Shown piece after piece: positions 25,301 to 33,416 of a stretch of 64,000 nt of DNA; positions within the stretch are counted from its first letter, which is position 1, and the number at the start of each line of letters is the position of its first letter. Source of the stretch: Cupriavidus campinensis. Its GTDB lineage: Bacteria; Pseudomonadota; Gammaproteobacteria; Burkholderiales; Burkholderiaceae. Position numbers and translations under genes: made by a program. The stretch covers positions 1 through 64,000 of the forward strand of contig NZ_CAJPVH010000018.1 of assembly GCF_905397395.1 (NCBI RefSeq), written 5' to 3'. The notes under the pieces were generated by a model that did not search any database, was not told the DNA's origin, and saw only the letters and a program-made list of their open reading frames with translations.

Positions 25301-27426
25301 GGCCCGAATAGCCCTGCGCCCTCCAGGACGATGGAACCATTGGCGCCATTGGTGACCGTGCCGTAGTTGTTCGCCAACTGGGCATAGCCGGTATCGTTCG
25401 CCCATCGCACCGGAATCAGATTGAACCCGTTGCCCCAGCGCGGCGTGACAGTCGAGGTCAGCTGGATTTCTCCACTGTTGTCGGCAGTCGAACCTGCACC
25501 GCGTGCCAATTGCATGGCTGAGGACCGATTGTTGGACACTCTCGTGTTGCTCGCTGAAATCGTGCCGGTATTCTGCAAACGGGCCCCGTTGTCAGCCGAC
25601 ATGAGCATCGTGAAGTCCACGGTTGCGCGGATGGCACCGGCGTTGGAGATCGTGCTGCCGGCGCCGCCTGCGGCAAGAACCCCTGACTCGTTATAGGCGC
25701 TGCCCACGCTCGCCACATGGTCGATGTCGAGGACGGACGCCTCGGCCATCTGCAAGGCGCCGCCGCCCTGAACCGTGGCGAACTTGGTGTCCTGGCCCCA
25801 TATGGAGTCGTTCTTGACGCTCGATTGACCGCTCAATGTCACGGCGCTCTTGCCGTTCACGGCGATGCCCGTCGGATTGATATGGTCCCTACTGGCGTCA
25901 GACGCCTCGAGTCGCACCGTGACGCCGTCATCCACATTGACAGTGTTGTTGTCCCCGGTGACGTGCAGGCCTGTCCATTGGCGCGACTGGCCGCTTCCAT
26001 TGATCTGGCCGGTCGCGGCGATGCTGATCTTGCCATCCACCGAGACATGGTTGTCGTTGCCGCTGACGGACACGCCGCGGGTGACGGCGGAGGCATCCAT
26101 TTGCACCCCGCTGGTGCCGATATCCTGATTGGCCACCGTGACATTGCCTTGGATCCTGACGTTGCCATGGTCGCCCTCGACCACCACGCCCTGGCCACCC
26201 TGCAGGACACCCGCTGCATTGCGGGCGACCGTGACGGCGATGTCGCCGTCCAGCGTGACATCCGCCCGGCTGCCGGCAATGCTGGCGCCGATGGCGTTCT
26301 GGCTGACCTGAATGTCCCCCGTGCTGGTAAAGCTTGTGAAGTCGCCTTCGGCGGGGTTGTCGGTGGCCACACGGATGCCGATGGAGCCGGCGTCCGCCAC
26401 GTCGATCTTGGCTGCGGACTGTACCGTGGCGCGATTGCCGGTGATGTCGACGCCCCGGGCGCCGTCGCGCACGGTCAGCGTGCCGCTGAGGTTGGCGCTT
26501 GCGTCATCGCCGGTGATCGAGAACAGCGAGGAGCCGGCGCCAGTGCTGGTGGCGTCGATGTTGGACGCCTCGACGTCGGCACCGTTGCCGGTGATCCGGA
26601 CGGCGGTGCCGCCGCCGTCCACCGTGACGGTGGTCGGTGCAGCGGCGTCCTTGCCACCGAGCGAGACCTTGGCGTTGTCGCCCGTCATGTCGACGCCGGT
26701 GGAGGCCGGCCCGGACACCGCGGTCGTGCCGTCCAGGGACACCGAGCCTTGATCGCCCTCGATCCTGACGCCCGTGCCGCCTTCGGAGACCGTGGTTTCG
26801 CCGCCGATGACCACCCTGGCGCCCTTGCCATGGATGGCGGTGCCGGTCGAACCCTCGCCGGAGATGGCGGTGTGGCCGTTGATAAGGAGCACGGTGTTGT
26901 CTTCATCCAGACGCAGGCCGGTGGCGCCGTTGGCGACCGCCAGGTTTTCGGTGCTATGAATGAGGGGCGCGGGCGGCTCCGTCGGAGTAACCGGGGCCGC
27001 CGGGGTAACAGGCGCGGCGGCATCGCTGTGGCTGCCGCTAAACAGCGCGGCAAGACCGGCGGCGCCGGCCACGATGCCCGAGCCAATCAAGGCCCGATGA
27101 TCGGAAGAACCTGAATTTTCCTCGCAGGTGTCGGCAATCGGCATGCCATCGGCATCCAGTTGCGGCTCGCACACGGCGGCGTCCGGGGTGCCCGGGCCGA
27201 CCTCGCCCAGCTCTTGCGTGGCAACCGGCTGTTCCGCCCAGGCGGCTTCGGCGCCAATCTCCTGCGCCATGCCGGTGGCTTGCATGGCAAGCAGGGCGGC
27301 CGCTACGGCCGTGGCGACGACGGCCTTGCGCACGCTGCTGCGCTTGCCGTGGGACTTGGCGATTTCGGAAACGGCAACCCAGGTGCCAAGGGATTCGTTA
27401 AAGACTGCGCGATAGGTGGTGTTCAT
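22363..27426 (-). CDS. Large ESPR-type autotransporter with beta-helical passenger
   Basis: A 1687-residue type Va autotransporter. It opens with an extended signal peptide region (MNTTYRAVFNESLGTWVAVSE), then a basic and hydrophobic signal sequence cleaved near MAQ (about residue 54), as in large adhesins. A Pro/Ala/Thr linker (about 135-155) leads to a long passenger rich in short GNxAxV/NxGTI-type turns, predicted to fold as a right-handed beta-helix. The last roughly 280 residues are the outer-membrane beta-barrel, ending in Phe (VVKQF). No protease motif or RGD is seen, so adhesion, aggregation or biofilm roles are the default guess. The gene is monocistronic with its own terminator. Its ribosome-binding site is buried in a hairpin. 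Confidence 0.92.
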   Translation of the reverse strand: MNTTYRAVFNESLGTWVAVSEIAKSHGKRSSVRKAVVATAVAAALLAMQATGMAQEIGAEAAWAEQPVATQELGEVGPGTPDAAVCEPQLDADGMPIADTCEENSGSSDHRALIGSGIVAGAAGLAALFSGSHSDAAAPVTPAAPVTPTEPPAPLIHSTENLAVANGATGLRLDEDNTVLLINGHTAISGEGSTGTAIHGKGARVVIGGETTVSEGGTGVRIEGDQGSVSLDGTTAVSGPASTGVDMTGDNAKVSLGGKDAAAPTTVTVDGGGTAVRITGNGADVEASNIDATSTGAGSSLFSITGDDASANLSGTLTVRDGARGVDITGNRATVQSAAKIDVADAGSIGIRVATDNPAEGDFTSFTSTGDIQVSQNAIGASIAGSRADVTLDGDIAVTVARNAAGVLQGGQGVVVEGDHGNVRIQGNVTVANQDIGTSGVQMDASAVTRGVSVSGNDNHVSVDGKISIAATGQINGSGQSRQWTGLHVTGDNNTVNVDDGVTVRLEASDASRDHINPTGIAVNGKSAVTLSGQSSVKNDSIWGQDTKFATVQGGGALQMAEASVLDIDHVASVGSAYNESGVLAAGGAGSTISNAGAIRATVDFTMLMSADNGARLQNTGTISASNTRVSNNRSSAMQLARGAGSTADNSGEIQLTSTVTPRWGNGFNLIPVRWANDTGYAQLANNYGTVTNGANGSIVLEGAGLFGPSASANGTALNAGHVSLNGAVAVVDAQGQITGHTPYTTTTSYYRGAGMVAGSTDAGYGENARATNTGTISVKNSGFGMLALSGGTTVNTGTINLDADAATVADGTAHQLIGLGALAGGTAINEQGGVINVNTDLGRAFYTEGNGLVVNHGSVNFNGAAMDPSDSHMGATPSTATPLAGVIAGTGQSVTLDDPLGYVAANHLTNYGAVTNAATLDMRSRWLLNQQGASFSSPSTPLTLAKFENKGTLTAGTVTSGVGYNRAGATMNVGLLSLVSGNNFFNEGNFHGSATAGSYTNKIANTGDWTVSEGDAIYGRLKLINQEGGTLRNTAPGTGALVNISSLPGGQTFNNAGTITATDGYSALKTGHGEVTDNPNNWLVNRSTGVIDGMMNGTEKALISMGRATSFGNEGTINVQGDGAIGIRGAASSYTTNIINAGTLNVGTEAGKADGTNGTGLIGIQGSNAANRIYNNATGVINVYADDSYAFGGNGKVVNNGTVNLECDTGCAIFAPGSAAAITGSDKAIEAQEGLPGQGLVPTPTPEAAPRMVLRGYQVGTNANGTAGTLRGSHLDVSEVKVDTAFAAGTAAKAVTFDNVFQGTDITGAQNIQSDSAVWTANAAQDAKGIDVTMTKNAYQDVVTDAKLKDAAAALEGAYSNNAVFQSLNLATAAEVTKGVSQLTGQGFGQAMNQAKVLSNRFNVLADNVKETPSGLGFNMVTRGTPGARLAGSEYDMAVLSSRFSVGDQGKVAVRYGVANLASIDAGSNAATSNGLSGVSQFAGVQYVNPIAAGLELSGDLQFEQHRLESSRSLNYGSVNETASSKNGQDKYRANFVVGKPVEVAKGFTVTPMMGLDMRQTRDHAVNEQGAGAYNLNVSGATTTAMDAIGGVKLGYQHANGLNASVRLQGGPNLFYGAGQRQASLAGAPDARFALPDATQRSRFNYNSTVSVGYAKDLLNLSANGYTADQDGVKDYGVMFKVVKQF

Positions 27427-27453
27427 TTCTGCTCTCCATGAGTGTGCATGGAG
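27427..27453 (-). promoter_or_regulatory. 5' leader hairpin covering the Shine-Dalgarno of the autotransporter gene
   Basis: Reading the minus strand, CTCCATG-cacact-CATGGAG (27453-27434) is a perfect 7-bp stem with a 6-base loop. The GGAG of the only Shine-Dalgarno sequence lies in the 3' arm, fully paired with CTCC, 9-10 bases before the ATG at 27426. Such a fold could repress translation until melted or opened by a ligand, protein or small RNA. Confidence 0.6.
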
Positions 27454-27510
27454 GGTAGAAATGAAGCGGTCTGCGCTGAATGGTAGAAACTTTAGAAACC
27501 GGGAGACGCC

Positions 27511-27524
27511 GGGGGGGCCCCCCC
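27511..27524. repeat. Perfect G7C7 palindrome in intergenic region
   Basis: Seven G followed by seven C form a 14-bp palindrome between the autotransporter gene and the FtsX permease gene. It could fold but lacks a T-run and has no loop of usable size. Homopolymer runs like this are also prone to length change and to sequencing error. Confidence 0.7.
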
Positions 27525-27561
27525 GATCCGGATCTATCCGATCACCCGAACGGGTTTCCGA

Positions 27562-28728
27562 TCAACGCGCGCGCAGCGCATCCACGATATTCAGGCGCGA
27601 CGCACGCAGCGCCGGCAGGAATCCGCCGATGAAGCCCATCGCCATCGAGAACAGCAGCGTCTTGACGACGATGCCGGGCGTGAGCAGGAAACGGAACGAC
27701 AGGTCGGCAAAGGTCTGGAAGTTCGTCGTCGAAAATGACGCAAACTGCATCAGCGCCGCGCAGGCCAGCCCGGCCACGCCGCCGACAAAGCCCAGCAGCA
27801 CCGCCTCGATAAGAAACGCCGCGAGCACATTGGTGCGCTGGAAGCCCAGCGCGCGCAGCGTGCCGATCTCGCCCACGCGATTGGCCACCGAGGCGTACAT
27901 CGTGATCATGGCGCCAATCATCGCCGCCACGGAGAAGATCGTGGTCAGCGTCAGCCCAAGGATGTTGATGAAGGTGGAGAGCGCGCGCGACTGGTCGCTG
28001 TAGAACTGCTGCTCGCGCTTGGCCTCGTTGGCGAGGCGGGGGTCCACGTCGATGTCGGCCCGGAACTTGTCGAAGCCGTCCGCCTGGCCCAGCCGCACCA
28101 CCATCGACGAATAGCTGGTGCGCCGGAACGACTGCATGAGCTGGTCTACATCGCCCCAGATCTCGGAGTCGAAGCCGCTGCCGCCGGCGTCGAAATGGCC
28201 CACCACGGTCCAGTCGCGCTGGGCAAAGCGCAGGTGGTCGCCAATGCGCACGTTGCCGAAGCCCTTGGCGATGCTGCTGCCGACGATGATCTCGGACGAA
28301 CCCGGCCGGAACACGCGCCCGGCCGTGATGTGCACCTGCGGGCGCAGCGTCACGCCCTGCGGGGACACGCCACGGATCACCACGTTGGCCGGCGAGGCCG
28401 CGCCGCTCTTGGTCAGCGAAATCAGCACCACAGCCTCGCGCGAGGCCATGGGCCGGCCGTCCCGGTTCATTGCCACGGCCGGATGCATCTCCATGGCGGC
28501 CGCCTGGTCGCGCGAAATCGCGCTCTGGATCTCGGTTTCGGCACCCTTGCGGATCAACACCACGTTGTCCGGCTCGCCCGTGGTCACCAGCGTCTGCTTG
28601 AGGCCCGCGTCCAGCATCAGCATGGCGGCGAAGACAAACACCACCAGCGCCAGCCCGCCGGCCGTGAGCGTGGTGGTGAGCCGCCGGGCCCAGACGTTGC
28701 GCGCGATGTAGTGGAGCGGGATGACCAT
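27562..28728 (-). CDS. ABC transporter permease, FtsX/MacB type (second permease)
   Basis: A 388-residue inner-membrane permease of the FtsX/MacB superfamily with four membrane helices: one at residues about 15-40, then a periplasmic MacB-like domain (about 45-255), then three helices in the C-terminal FtsX domain (about 265-380). The characteristic NRVGEIGTLRALGFQRTNVLAAFLIEA and terminal PALRASRLNIVDALRAR are present. The ATG at 28728 is chosen because family similarity begins at VIPLHYIARN. It is the last gene of a four-gene exporter operon and starts 28 bases after the first permease gene ends. Confidence 0.87.
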   Translation of the reverse strand: MVIPLHYIARNVWARRLTTTLTAGGLALVVFVFAAMLMLDAGLKQTLVTTGEPDNVVLIRKGAETEIQSAISRDQAAAMEMHPAVAMNRDGRPMASREAVVLISLTKSGAASPANVVIRGVSPQGVTLRPQVHITAGRVFRPGSSEIIVGSSIAKGFGNVRIGDHLRFAQRDWTVVGHFDAGGSGFDSEIWGDVDQLMQSFRRTSYSSMVVRLGQADGFDKFRADIDVDPRLANEAKREQQFYSDQSRALSTFINILGLTLTTIFSVAAMIGAMITMYASVANRVGEIGTLRALGFQRTNVLAAFLIEAVLLGFVGGVAGLACAALMQFASFSTTNFQTFADLSFRFLLTPGIVVKTLLFSMAMGFIGGFLPALRASRLNIVDALRAR

Positions 28729-28756
28729 AGGAGGAGGGGGGAGGGAGCCGGGCCGG

Positions 28757-29911
28757 TCAGCCGATGGCCCGCAGGCCCTCGACAATGCGCACGCGCGCCG
28801 CCTGCACCGCCGGCACGATGGCCGCCGCCGCGCCCACCACCAGCGCGCACGCGGCCTGCATCACGGCGGTTTCTTGAGACACGGTGAACACCGGGAACAC
28901 GCCGCCCACCGCCTGCTTGAAGAAACTGGCTGCCGGCGGTGTCAGCAACATGCCGATGGCACCGCCCACGATGCAGATCAACATCGACTCCCCGAACACC
29001 AGCATCGACAGGAAGCCCGGCCCGAATCCAAGTGCTTTTAGCGTCGCATATTCGGTGGTCCGCTCGCGGGCGCTCATCGCCATGGCATTCGCCATCACGG
29101 CCATCACGATCACGATCACCACGTAGGACACCACGCGGATGGCCGCGATGATCTGGTTGGACATCGCCACGAAACCGAGCTGGAACGCCTGCTCCGTCTC
29201 GGTCATGGTCTCGGCCAGCGAGTTGCGGAAGACATCGTCCACGCGGCGCGAGACCGCGGCGGCATTGTCCGGGTTGTCGATGCCGAGGATGAACACGCCC
29301 ACCTGGTCCGGCTTGCCGACGGCCTTCTTGCGGATGCTCTCGTTCAGGTACTCGTAGTGGAACAGCATCTGCCGCGTGATGGTAGATTCGTCGCGGCCTT
29401 CCATGATGCCGCGCACGACGAAGTCCCACGTGCCGGGGTAGATCGTGCCCTTGAGCGGGATGACATCGCCGATCTTGAAGCCGTACTGGTCGGCCAATTG
29501 CCGGCCCACCAGCGCGCCCCGGCGGTCGCGCCGGTAGTCCGCGCGCTGTTCGGGCGGCAGGATCAGTTCGGGATACAGATCGATGTAGTTGTCCGAGACG
29601 GCGAATTGGGCGAAGAAGTTCTTCGGGTCGCGATAGGTGCCGGCGAACCAGCTTGAGCGGGCGACTTGCGTCACGCCCTCCACGCCCCGGATGCGATTTT
29701 CGTAGCTCAGCGGCAGCGGAAACACCAGCGAGATCGAGTTGCGCGTGACCAGCCGCGCGTTGGACGCCGCCGCCGCGCCCGCGTACCAGGCATCCACCAC
29801 GGTCTGGAGCAGCCCGTAGGCCAGCACGGCGATCACCAGCCCAAGCACGGTCAGCGCCGTGCGCAGCTTGTGGCGCAGGGCGTTGCGGGCGATCAGCCGG
29901 GGCAGGTACAT
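28757..29911 (-). CDS. ABC transporter permease, FtsX/MacB type (first permease)
   Basis: A 384-residue FtsX-type permease, paralogous in layout to the next gene: an N-terminal membrane helix (RTALTVLGLVIAVLAYGLLQ), a large periplasmic domain (about 45-245), and three C-terminal helices with TEYATLKALGFGPGFLSMLVFGE. Two unlike permeases with one ATPase and one HlyD-type adaptor match MacAB/DevBCA-like machines that move lipids, glycolipids or peptides outward by mechanotransmission rather than through a channel. An array of five 8-bp repeats, each with an AGGAC core, sits in front of its start. Confidence 0.87.
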   Translation of the reverse strand: MYLPRLIARNALRHKLRTALTVLGLVIAVLAYGLLQTVVDAWYAGAAAASNARLVTRNSISLVFPLPLSYENRIRGVEGVTQVARSSWFAGTYRDPKNFFAQFAVSDNYIDLYPELILPPEQRADYRRDRRGALVGRQLADQYGFKIGDVIPLKGTIYPGTWDFVVRGIMEGRDESTITRQMLFHYEYLNESIRKKAVGKPDQVGVFILGIDNPDNAAAVSRRVDDVFRNSLAETMTETEQAFQLGFVAMSNQIIAAIRVVSYVVIVIVMAVMANAMAMSARERTTEYATLKALGFGPGFLSMLVFGESMLICIVGGAIGMLLTPPAASFFKQAVGGVFPVFTVSQETAVMQAACALVVGAAAAIVPAVQAARVRIVEGLRAIG

Positions 29912-29920
29912 GGCGATGGG

Positions 29921-29960
29921 GTCCTGGGGTCCTGGTGTCCTGATGTCCTGGTGTCCTGGA
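29921..29960 (-). repeat. 8-bp tandem repeat array in ribosome-binding region
   Basis: Five uninterrupted copies of GTCCTGGT-like units (plus-strand GTCCTG followed by GG, GT, AT, GT, GA) fill the gap between the ATPase stop and the first permease start. On the coding strand each unit reads AGGAC, so Shine-Dalgarno-like cores recur every 8 bases; the nearest lies 10 bases before the ATG. Slippage would add or remove such cores. Confidence 0.85.
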
Positions 29961-29967
29961 TCTGAGC

Positions 29968-30687
29968 CTAGCGCCGGCCGGCCAGCAGTTCGCCCTTTTC
30001 CAGGTAGACGAGCGAGCGCGCCGCCTCGGCCGCGTGGGCGTCGTGGGTGACCATGATGATGGTCTTGCCGGCCTCGGTATTGAGCCGTTGCAGCATGGCC
30101 AGGATCTCGGTGGCGGAGGTGCGGTCCAGGTCGCCAGTGGGCTCGTCGGCCACGATCAGCGTGGGGTCGGTGATCAGCGCGCGGGCAATCGCCACGCGCT
30201 GCTGCTGGCCGCCGGACAGCTCGGACGGGTAATGGTCCATCCGGTCCGCCAGGTTGACCATGCGCAGCACCATCTCCACGCGCTCGCGCCGCTCCTGGCG
30301 CGACAGGCGCGTCAGCATCAGCGGCAGCTCCACGTTCTCGTACGCGGTGAGCACCGGCATCAGGTTGTAGAACTGGAAGATAAAGCCGACGTGCGCGGCG
30401 CGCCAGTCGGCCAGCGAGGATTCCGGCAACCCGGCGATATCCACCCCGGCCACGCGCAGCTCGCCGCTGTCCGGGCGGTCGATGCCCGCGATCAGGTTCA
30501 GCAGCGTGCTCTTGCCCGAACCGGACGGCCCCATCAGCGCGATGAAGTCGCCTTCGGCGATATCGAGCGTGATATCGGACAGCACCGGCACCGTCTGCGC
30601 GCCGCGCCGGTACGACTTGGCGAGGTGGCGGATGGAGACGAGCGGTTCAGGGCGGTGGGTAGGATTGTGGGTCACGTCAGTCGTCAC
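29968..30687 (-). CDS. ABC transporter ATP-binding protein, LolD/MacB type
   Basis: A 239-residue ATPase of the LolD/MacB/FtsE class. Walker A GPSGSGKST, Q-loop FQFYNLMPVL, signature LSGGQQQRVAIARAL, Walker B LIVADEPTGDLD and the H-loop VTHD are all intact. It would power the two FtsX permeases encoded downstream. I propose GTG at 30687 as start, one base after the adaptor gene stop; an ATG at 30720 would overlap the adaptor gene by 32 bases and gives residues with no family match. Confidence 0.9.
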   Translation of the reverse strand: MTTDVTHNPTHRPEPLVSIRHLAKSYRRGAQTVPVLSDITLDIAEGDFIALMGPSGSGKSTLLNLIAGIDRPDSGELRVAGVDIAGLPESSLADWRAAHVGFIFQFYNLMPVLTAYENVELPLMLTRLSRQERRERVEMVLRMVNLADRMDHYPSELSGGQQQRVAIARALITDPTLIVADEPTGDLDRTSATEILAMLQRLNTEAGKTIIMVTHDAHAAEAARSLVYLEKGELLAGRR

Positions 30688-30688
30688 G

Positions 30689-31897
30689 TCACTTCTTCGC
30701 CACGGTGACCTTGCTGCCATCGGACAGCTTGTCGGCCGGCGCCAGCACCAGCGTGTCGCCGGGCTTCACGCCCTGCACGGCCACCAGCTCGCCCACGCGG
30801 GCGCCCTTGGTCACCGGCACCTGCCTGGCCTTGCCATCCACCACCTGGAACACCACCGGCTTGCCGTCGCGCTCGGCAATGGCGGCCGGCTGCACCGCCA
30901 CCAGCGCCTTGCGGTCCTCGGGCGGCACCGGTTTGGAGAGGAAGGCGATCTTGGCGCTCATGTCCGGCAGCACGCGCGGGTCACGGTCGACAAATCGCAC
31001 CTTGACCAGCACGGTGGCCTTCGAGCGGTCCACGGTGGGCACGATGCGCGACACCCGGCCGGCCATGCGCAGGTCGGGCAGGGCGTCCAGCAGCAGTTCC
31101 ACGGGCTGGTCGACGATGATCCTGGCGATGTTGGACTCGGAGACATCGGCCTCGACTTCGAGGGTTTCCATGTCGGCGATGGTGACGACCGCGCCCTTGG
31201 TGTCCGACGCGGCCGAGAACGGCGTGATGTTGTCCCCGACGTTGGCGTGCTTGATCAGCACCACGCCGTCGAACGGCGCGCGGATCACGGTCTGCTCGAC
31301 GGATACCTCCGCCGAGCGGGCGTTGGCCTGGGCGGAGGTGATGGACGCCTGCGAGTTGTTGATCGACGCGCGGGCCTTGTTGTAGCGGGCCAGGTCGGCG
31401 TCGTACTGCTGCACCGAGATGGCCTTGGGCGCCAGCAGCGTCTCGGAGCGGCGCAGGTTCACCTCGGCATCGCGCAGTTCGGCCTGCTGGAGTTGCAGGT
31501 TGGCCTGCGCCACCTGCACCTGCGCCCTGGCCTGGGCCAGCGACGCCTCCACGTCCCGGCTCTCGATCCGGGCGATGATCTCGTCCTTCTTGACGCGCGA
31601 GCCCTCCAGCACGCCCAGCCATTCGAGCCGGCCCTGCGCCTTTGAGGCCAGCGCCGCCTTGCGCTGCGGCACCACGTAGCCGGTGGCGTTCAGCAGGGTG
31701 TAGTTCTGGGAGGGGTAGGCGCTGGAGACGGTGACCACCTCCACCGCCTGCGGGCCGGCCAGCCGGGCGCCAATGCCGATCACGGCCAGCACGACCACGG
31801 CAATGGCCGCGTAGCGGAGCCAGCGGCGGCGCCCACGCGGCGCGGGCGCCATGGCACTGCGATCGATTTTCAGCCTGCTCAGGTCTTGATCAGCCAA
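30689..31897 (-). CDS. HlyD/RND-type membrane-fusion adaptor of ABC exporter
   Basis: A 402-residue periplasmic adaptor anchored by one N-terminal membrane helix (about residues 27-47). The architecture is standard: a lipoyl-type half motif (KAQGRLEWLGVLEGSRVKKDEIIARI), a long helical hairpin rich in Ala/Gln (about 112-205), the second lipoyl half (VIRAPFDGVVLIKHANVGDNI), a beta-barrel and a membrane-proximal domain. It is first in the operon with the ATPase and two permeases, so it should link the inner-membrane machine to an outer-membrane factor, which is not encoded nearby. A TATACT element lies upstream (31938-31933). Confidence 0.9.
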   Translation of the reverse strand: MADQDLSRLKIDRSAMAPAPRGRRRWLRYAAIAVVVLAVIGIGARLAGPQAVEVVTVSSAYPSQNYTLLNATGYVVPQRKAALASKAQGRLEWLGVLEGSRVKKDEIIARIESRDVEASLAQARAQVQVAQANLQLQQAELRDAEVNLRRSETLLAPKAISVQQYDADLARYNKARASINNSQASITSAQANARSAEVSVEQTVIRAPFDGVVLIKHANVGDNITPFSAASDTKGAVVTIADMETLEVEADVSESNIARIIVDQPVELLLDALPDLRMAGRVSRIVPTVDRSKATVLVKVRFVDRDPRVLPDMSAKIAFLSKPVPPEDRKALVAVQPAAIAERDGKPVVFQVVDGKARQVPVTKGARVGELVAVQGVKPGDTLVLAPADKLSDGSKVTVAKK

Positions 31898-31949
31898 TTT
31901 TTCAACCGGTAGGGTGCGGAAAAGGGGCTGACAGTATAGCGCCGTGTGA

Positions 31950-31973
31950 TCCCGGCGCCGGAAGCCGCCGGGA
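31950..31973 (-). terminator. GC-rich hairpin after the FAD dehydrogenase gene
   Basis: TCCCGGCG and CGCCGGGA form a perfect 8-bp stem with an 8-base loop, starting 3 bases past the stop of the FAD-linked dehydrogenase gene on the minus strand. No T-run follows, so it is at best a weak or Rho-assisted terminator separating that gene from the exporter operon. Confidence 0.45.
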
Positions 31974-31975
31974 AC

Positions 31976-33388
31976 TCAGAGCAGCTTGCCCGGATTCATG
32001 ATGCCGCTGGGGTCGAACACCTGCTTGATGGCGCGCATCAGGCGCAGTTCGAGCGGGTCTTTCAGCGCCAGGAACGAGTCCCGCTTGAGCTGGCCGATGC
32101 CGTGCTCGGCGCTGATGCTGCCGTCGTAGCGGGCCACTTCGTCCAGCACGTCCTCGCTGACCGCCTTGCCCTCGTTGAGCGCCCATTTCGCGTCCGCGCC
32201 GAGCGGGCGCGACAGGTTGTAGTGCAGGTTGCCGTCGCCAAAATGGCCGAAGATGAACGGGCGGATGCCCGGGTGCTTCGCCAGCAGCCGGGCCTCCATC
32301 GACGCCATGAAGGCCGGAATCCGCTCGATCGGCAGCGAGACATCGTGCTTCAGGTGCAGCCCGTCGGCGCGCTGGGCCTCGGAGATTTCCTCGCGCAGCC
32401 GCCACAGGCTCTGCAACTGGGCCAGCGAGGCCGAGACGGCCGCGTCCAGGCAGAGACCCTGCTCCAGCGCGTCGCCAATCACGGACTCCAGCAGGGCATT
32501 GAGCACATCCTCGGGCGCCGTATCGGCGATTTCCACCAGCACATAGGCGGGATGGCGTTCCGGGAAGGGCGCCTGCACGCCTTCGGCATGGGTCAGCACC
32601 AGTTCCAGACAGTCGCCCGTAAAGAACTCGAAGGCCTGGAGCCGGGCGCCGCAACGGGCGAACAGCAGCGAGAACAGCTTCAGCGCCTGCTCGGACGACG
32701 CCACCGCGGCCAGCACCACGGCGCGGGAATCGGCGCGCGGCAGCAGGCGCAGCGCGGCAGCCGTGATCACGCCCAGCGTGCCTTCCGAGCCAATCAGCAG
32801 TTGCTTGAGGTCGTAGCCGGTGTTGTCCTTGCGCAGCGTGCGCAGGCCGTGGAAGACCTCGCCATCGGGCAGCACCGCCTCCACGCCCAGCACCAGCTCG
32901 CGCGTCATGCCGTAGCGCACCACGTTCACGCCGCCGGCGTTGGTGGCGAGGTTGCCGCCGATCTGGCACGAGTCCTCGGCCGCCAGCGAGAGCGGGAACA
33001 GCCGGTCGGCCTCCTCGGCGGCGCGGCGCAGGTTGCCGAGAATGCAGCCGGCCTCCACGACCATGGTGTTGGCGATGGTGTCGATCGAGCGGATCTTGTC
33101 CATGCGGTCCAGGCTCAGGATCACGTTGACGGGCCGGCTGTCCGGCGCGGCACCGCCGCACAGGCCGGTATTGCCGCCGCGCGGCACCACCGGCACGCCG
33201 GCCTGCTGGCACCGCGCCAGCGCCCGGGAGACCTGCTCGGTCGTGCGCGGCCGGATCACGGCCTGCGCCTGGCCCTTGTAGAGGCCGCGCCAGTCGCTGG
33301 TCCACGGCGCCACGTCATCGGGCGCGGTGGCCACCACGTCGGGGCCAAGGGTGTCGGTCAGGCGTTGCAGGAAGGCGGCGTCGGACAT
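31976..33388 (-). CDS. FAD-linked D-2-hydroxyacid dehydrogenase (GlcD/D2HGDH-like)
   Basis: A 470-residue flavoprotein of the vanillyl-alcohol oxidase fold. The FAD-binding PCMH domain (about 40-220) contains PRGGNTGLCGGAAP and GGNLATNAGGVNVVRYGMTRELVLG, and the C-terminal FAD-oxidase domain holds the metal/substrate histidines in FIFGHFGDGNLHYN and the terminal AEHGIGQLKRD. Relatives oxidise D-lactate, glycolate or D-2-hydroxyglutarate and pass electrons to a quinone or electron-transfer flavoprotein. The start at 33388 fits the family. It lies 28 bases downstream of a FadR-type regulator gene, a common pairing for lactate or glycolate use. Confidence 0.88.
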   Translation of the reverse strand: MSDAAFLQRLTDTLGPDVVATAPDDVAPWTSDWRGLYKGQAQAVIRPRTTEQVSRALARCQQAGVPVVPRGGNTGLCGGAAPDSRPVNVILSLDRMDKIRSIDTIANTMVVEAGCILGNLRRAAEEADRLFPLSLAAEDSCQIGGNLATNAGGVNVVRYGMTRELVLGVEAVLPDGEVFHGLRTLRKDNTGYDLKQLLIGSEGTLGVITAAALRLLPRADSRAVVLAAVASSEQALKLFSLLFARCGARLQAFEFFTGDCLELVLTHAEGVQAPFPERHPAYVLVEIADTAPEDVLNALLESVIGDALEQGLCLDAAVSASLAQLQSLWRLREEISEAQRADGLHLKHDVSLPIERIPAFMASMEARLLAKHPGIRPFIFGHFGDGNLHYNLSRPLGADAKWALNEGKAVSEDVLDEVARYDGSISAEHGIGQLKRDSFLALKDPLELRLMRAIKQVFDPSGIMNPGKLL

Positions 33389-33416
33389 GGGATACCTATC
33401 TATATATAGAGGGGGT

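Noticed and set aside
22630..25311. Open frame of 893 codons on the plus strand, antisense to the autotransporter gene
   Set aside because: It has no recognisable domain, is extremely rich in Gly/Val/His/Arg and mirrors the codon pattern of the opposite gene. Long antisense frames are expected in GC-rich DNA.
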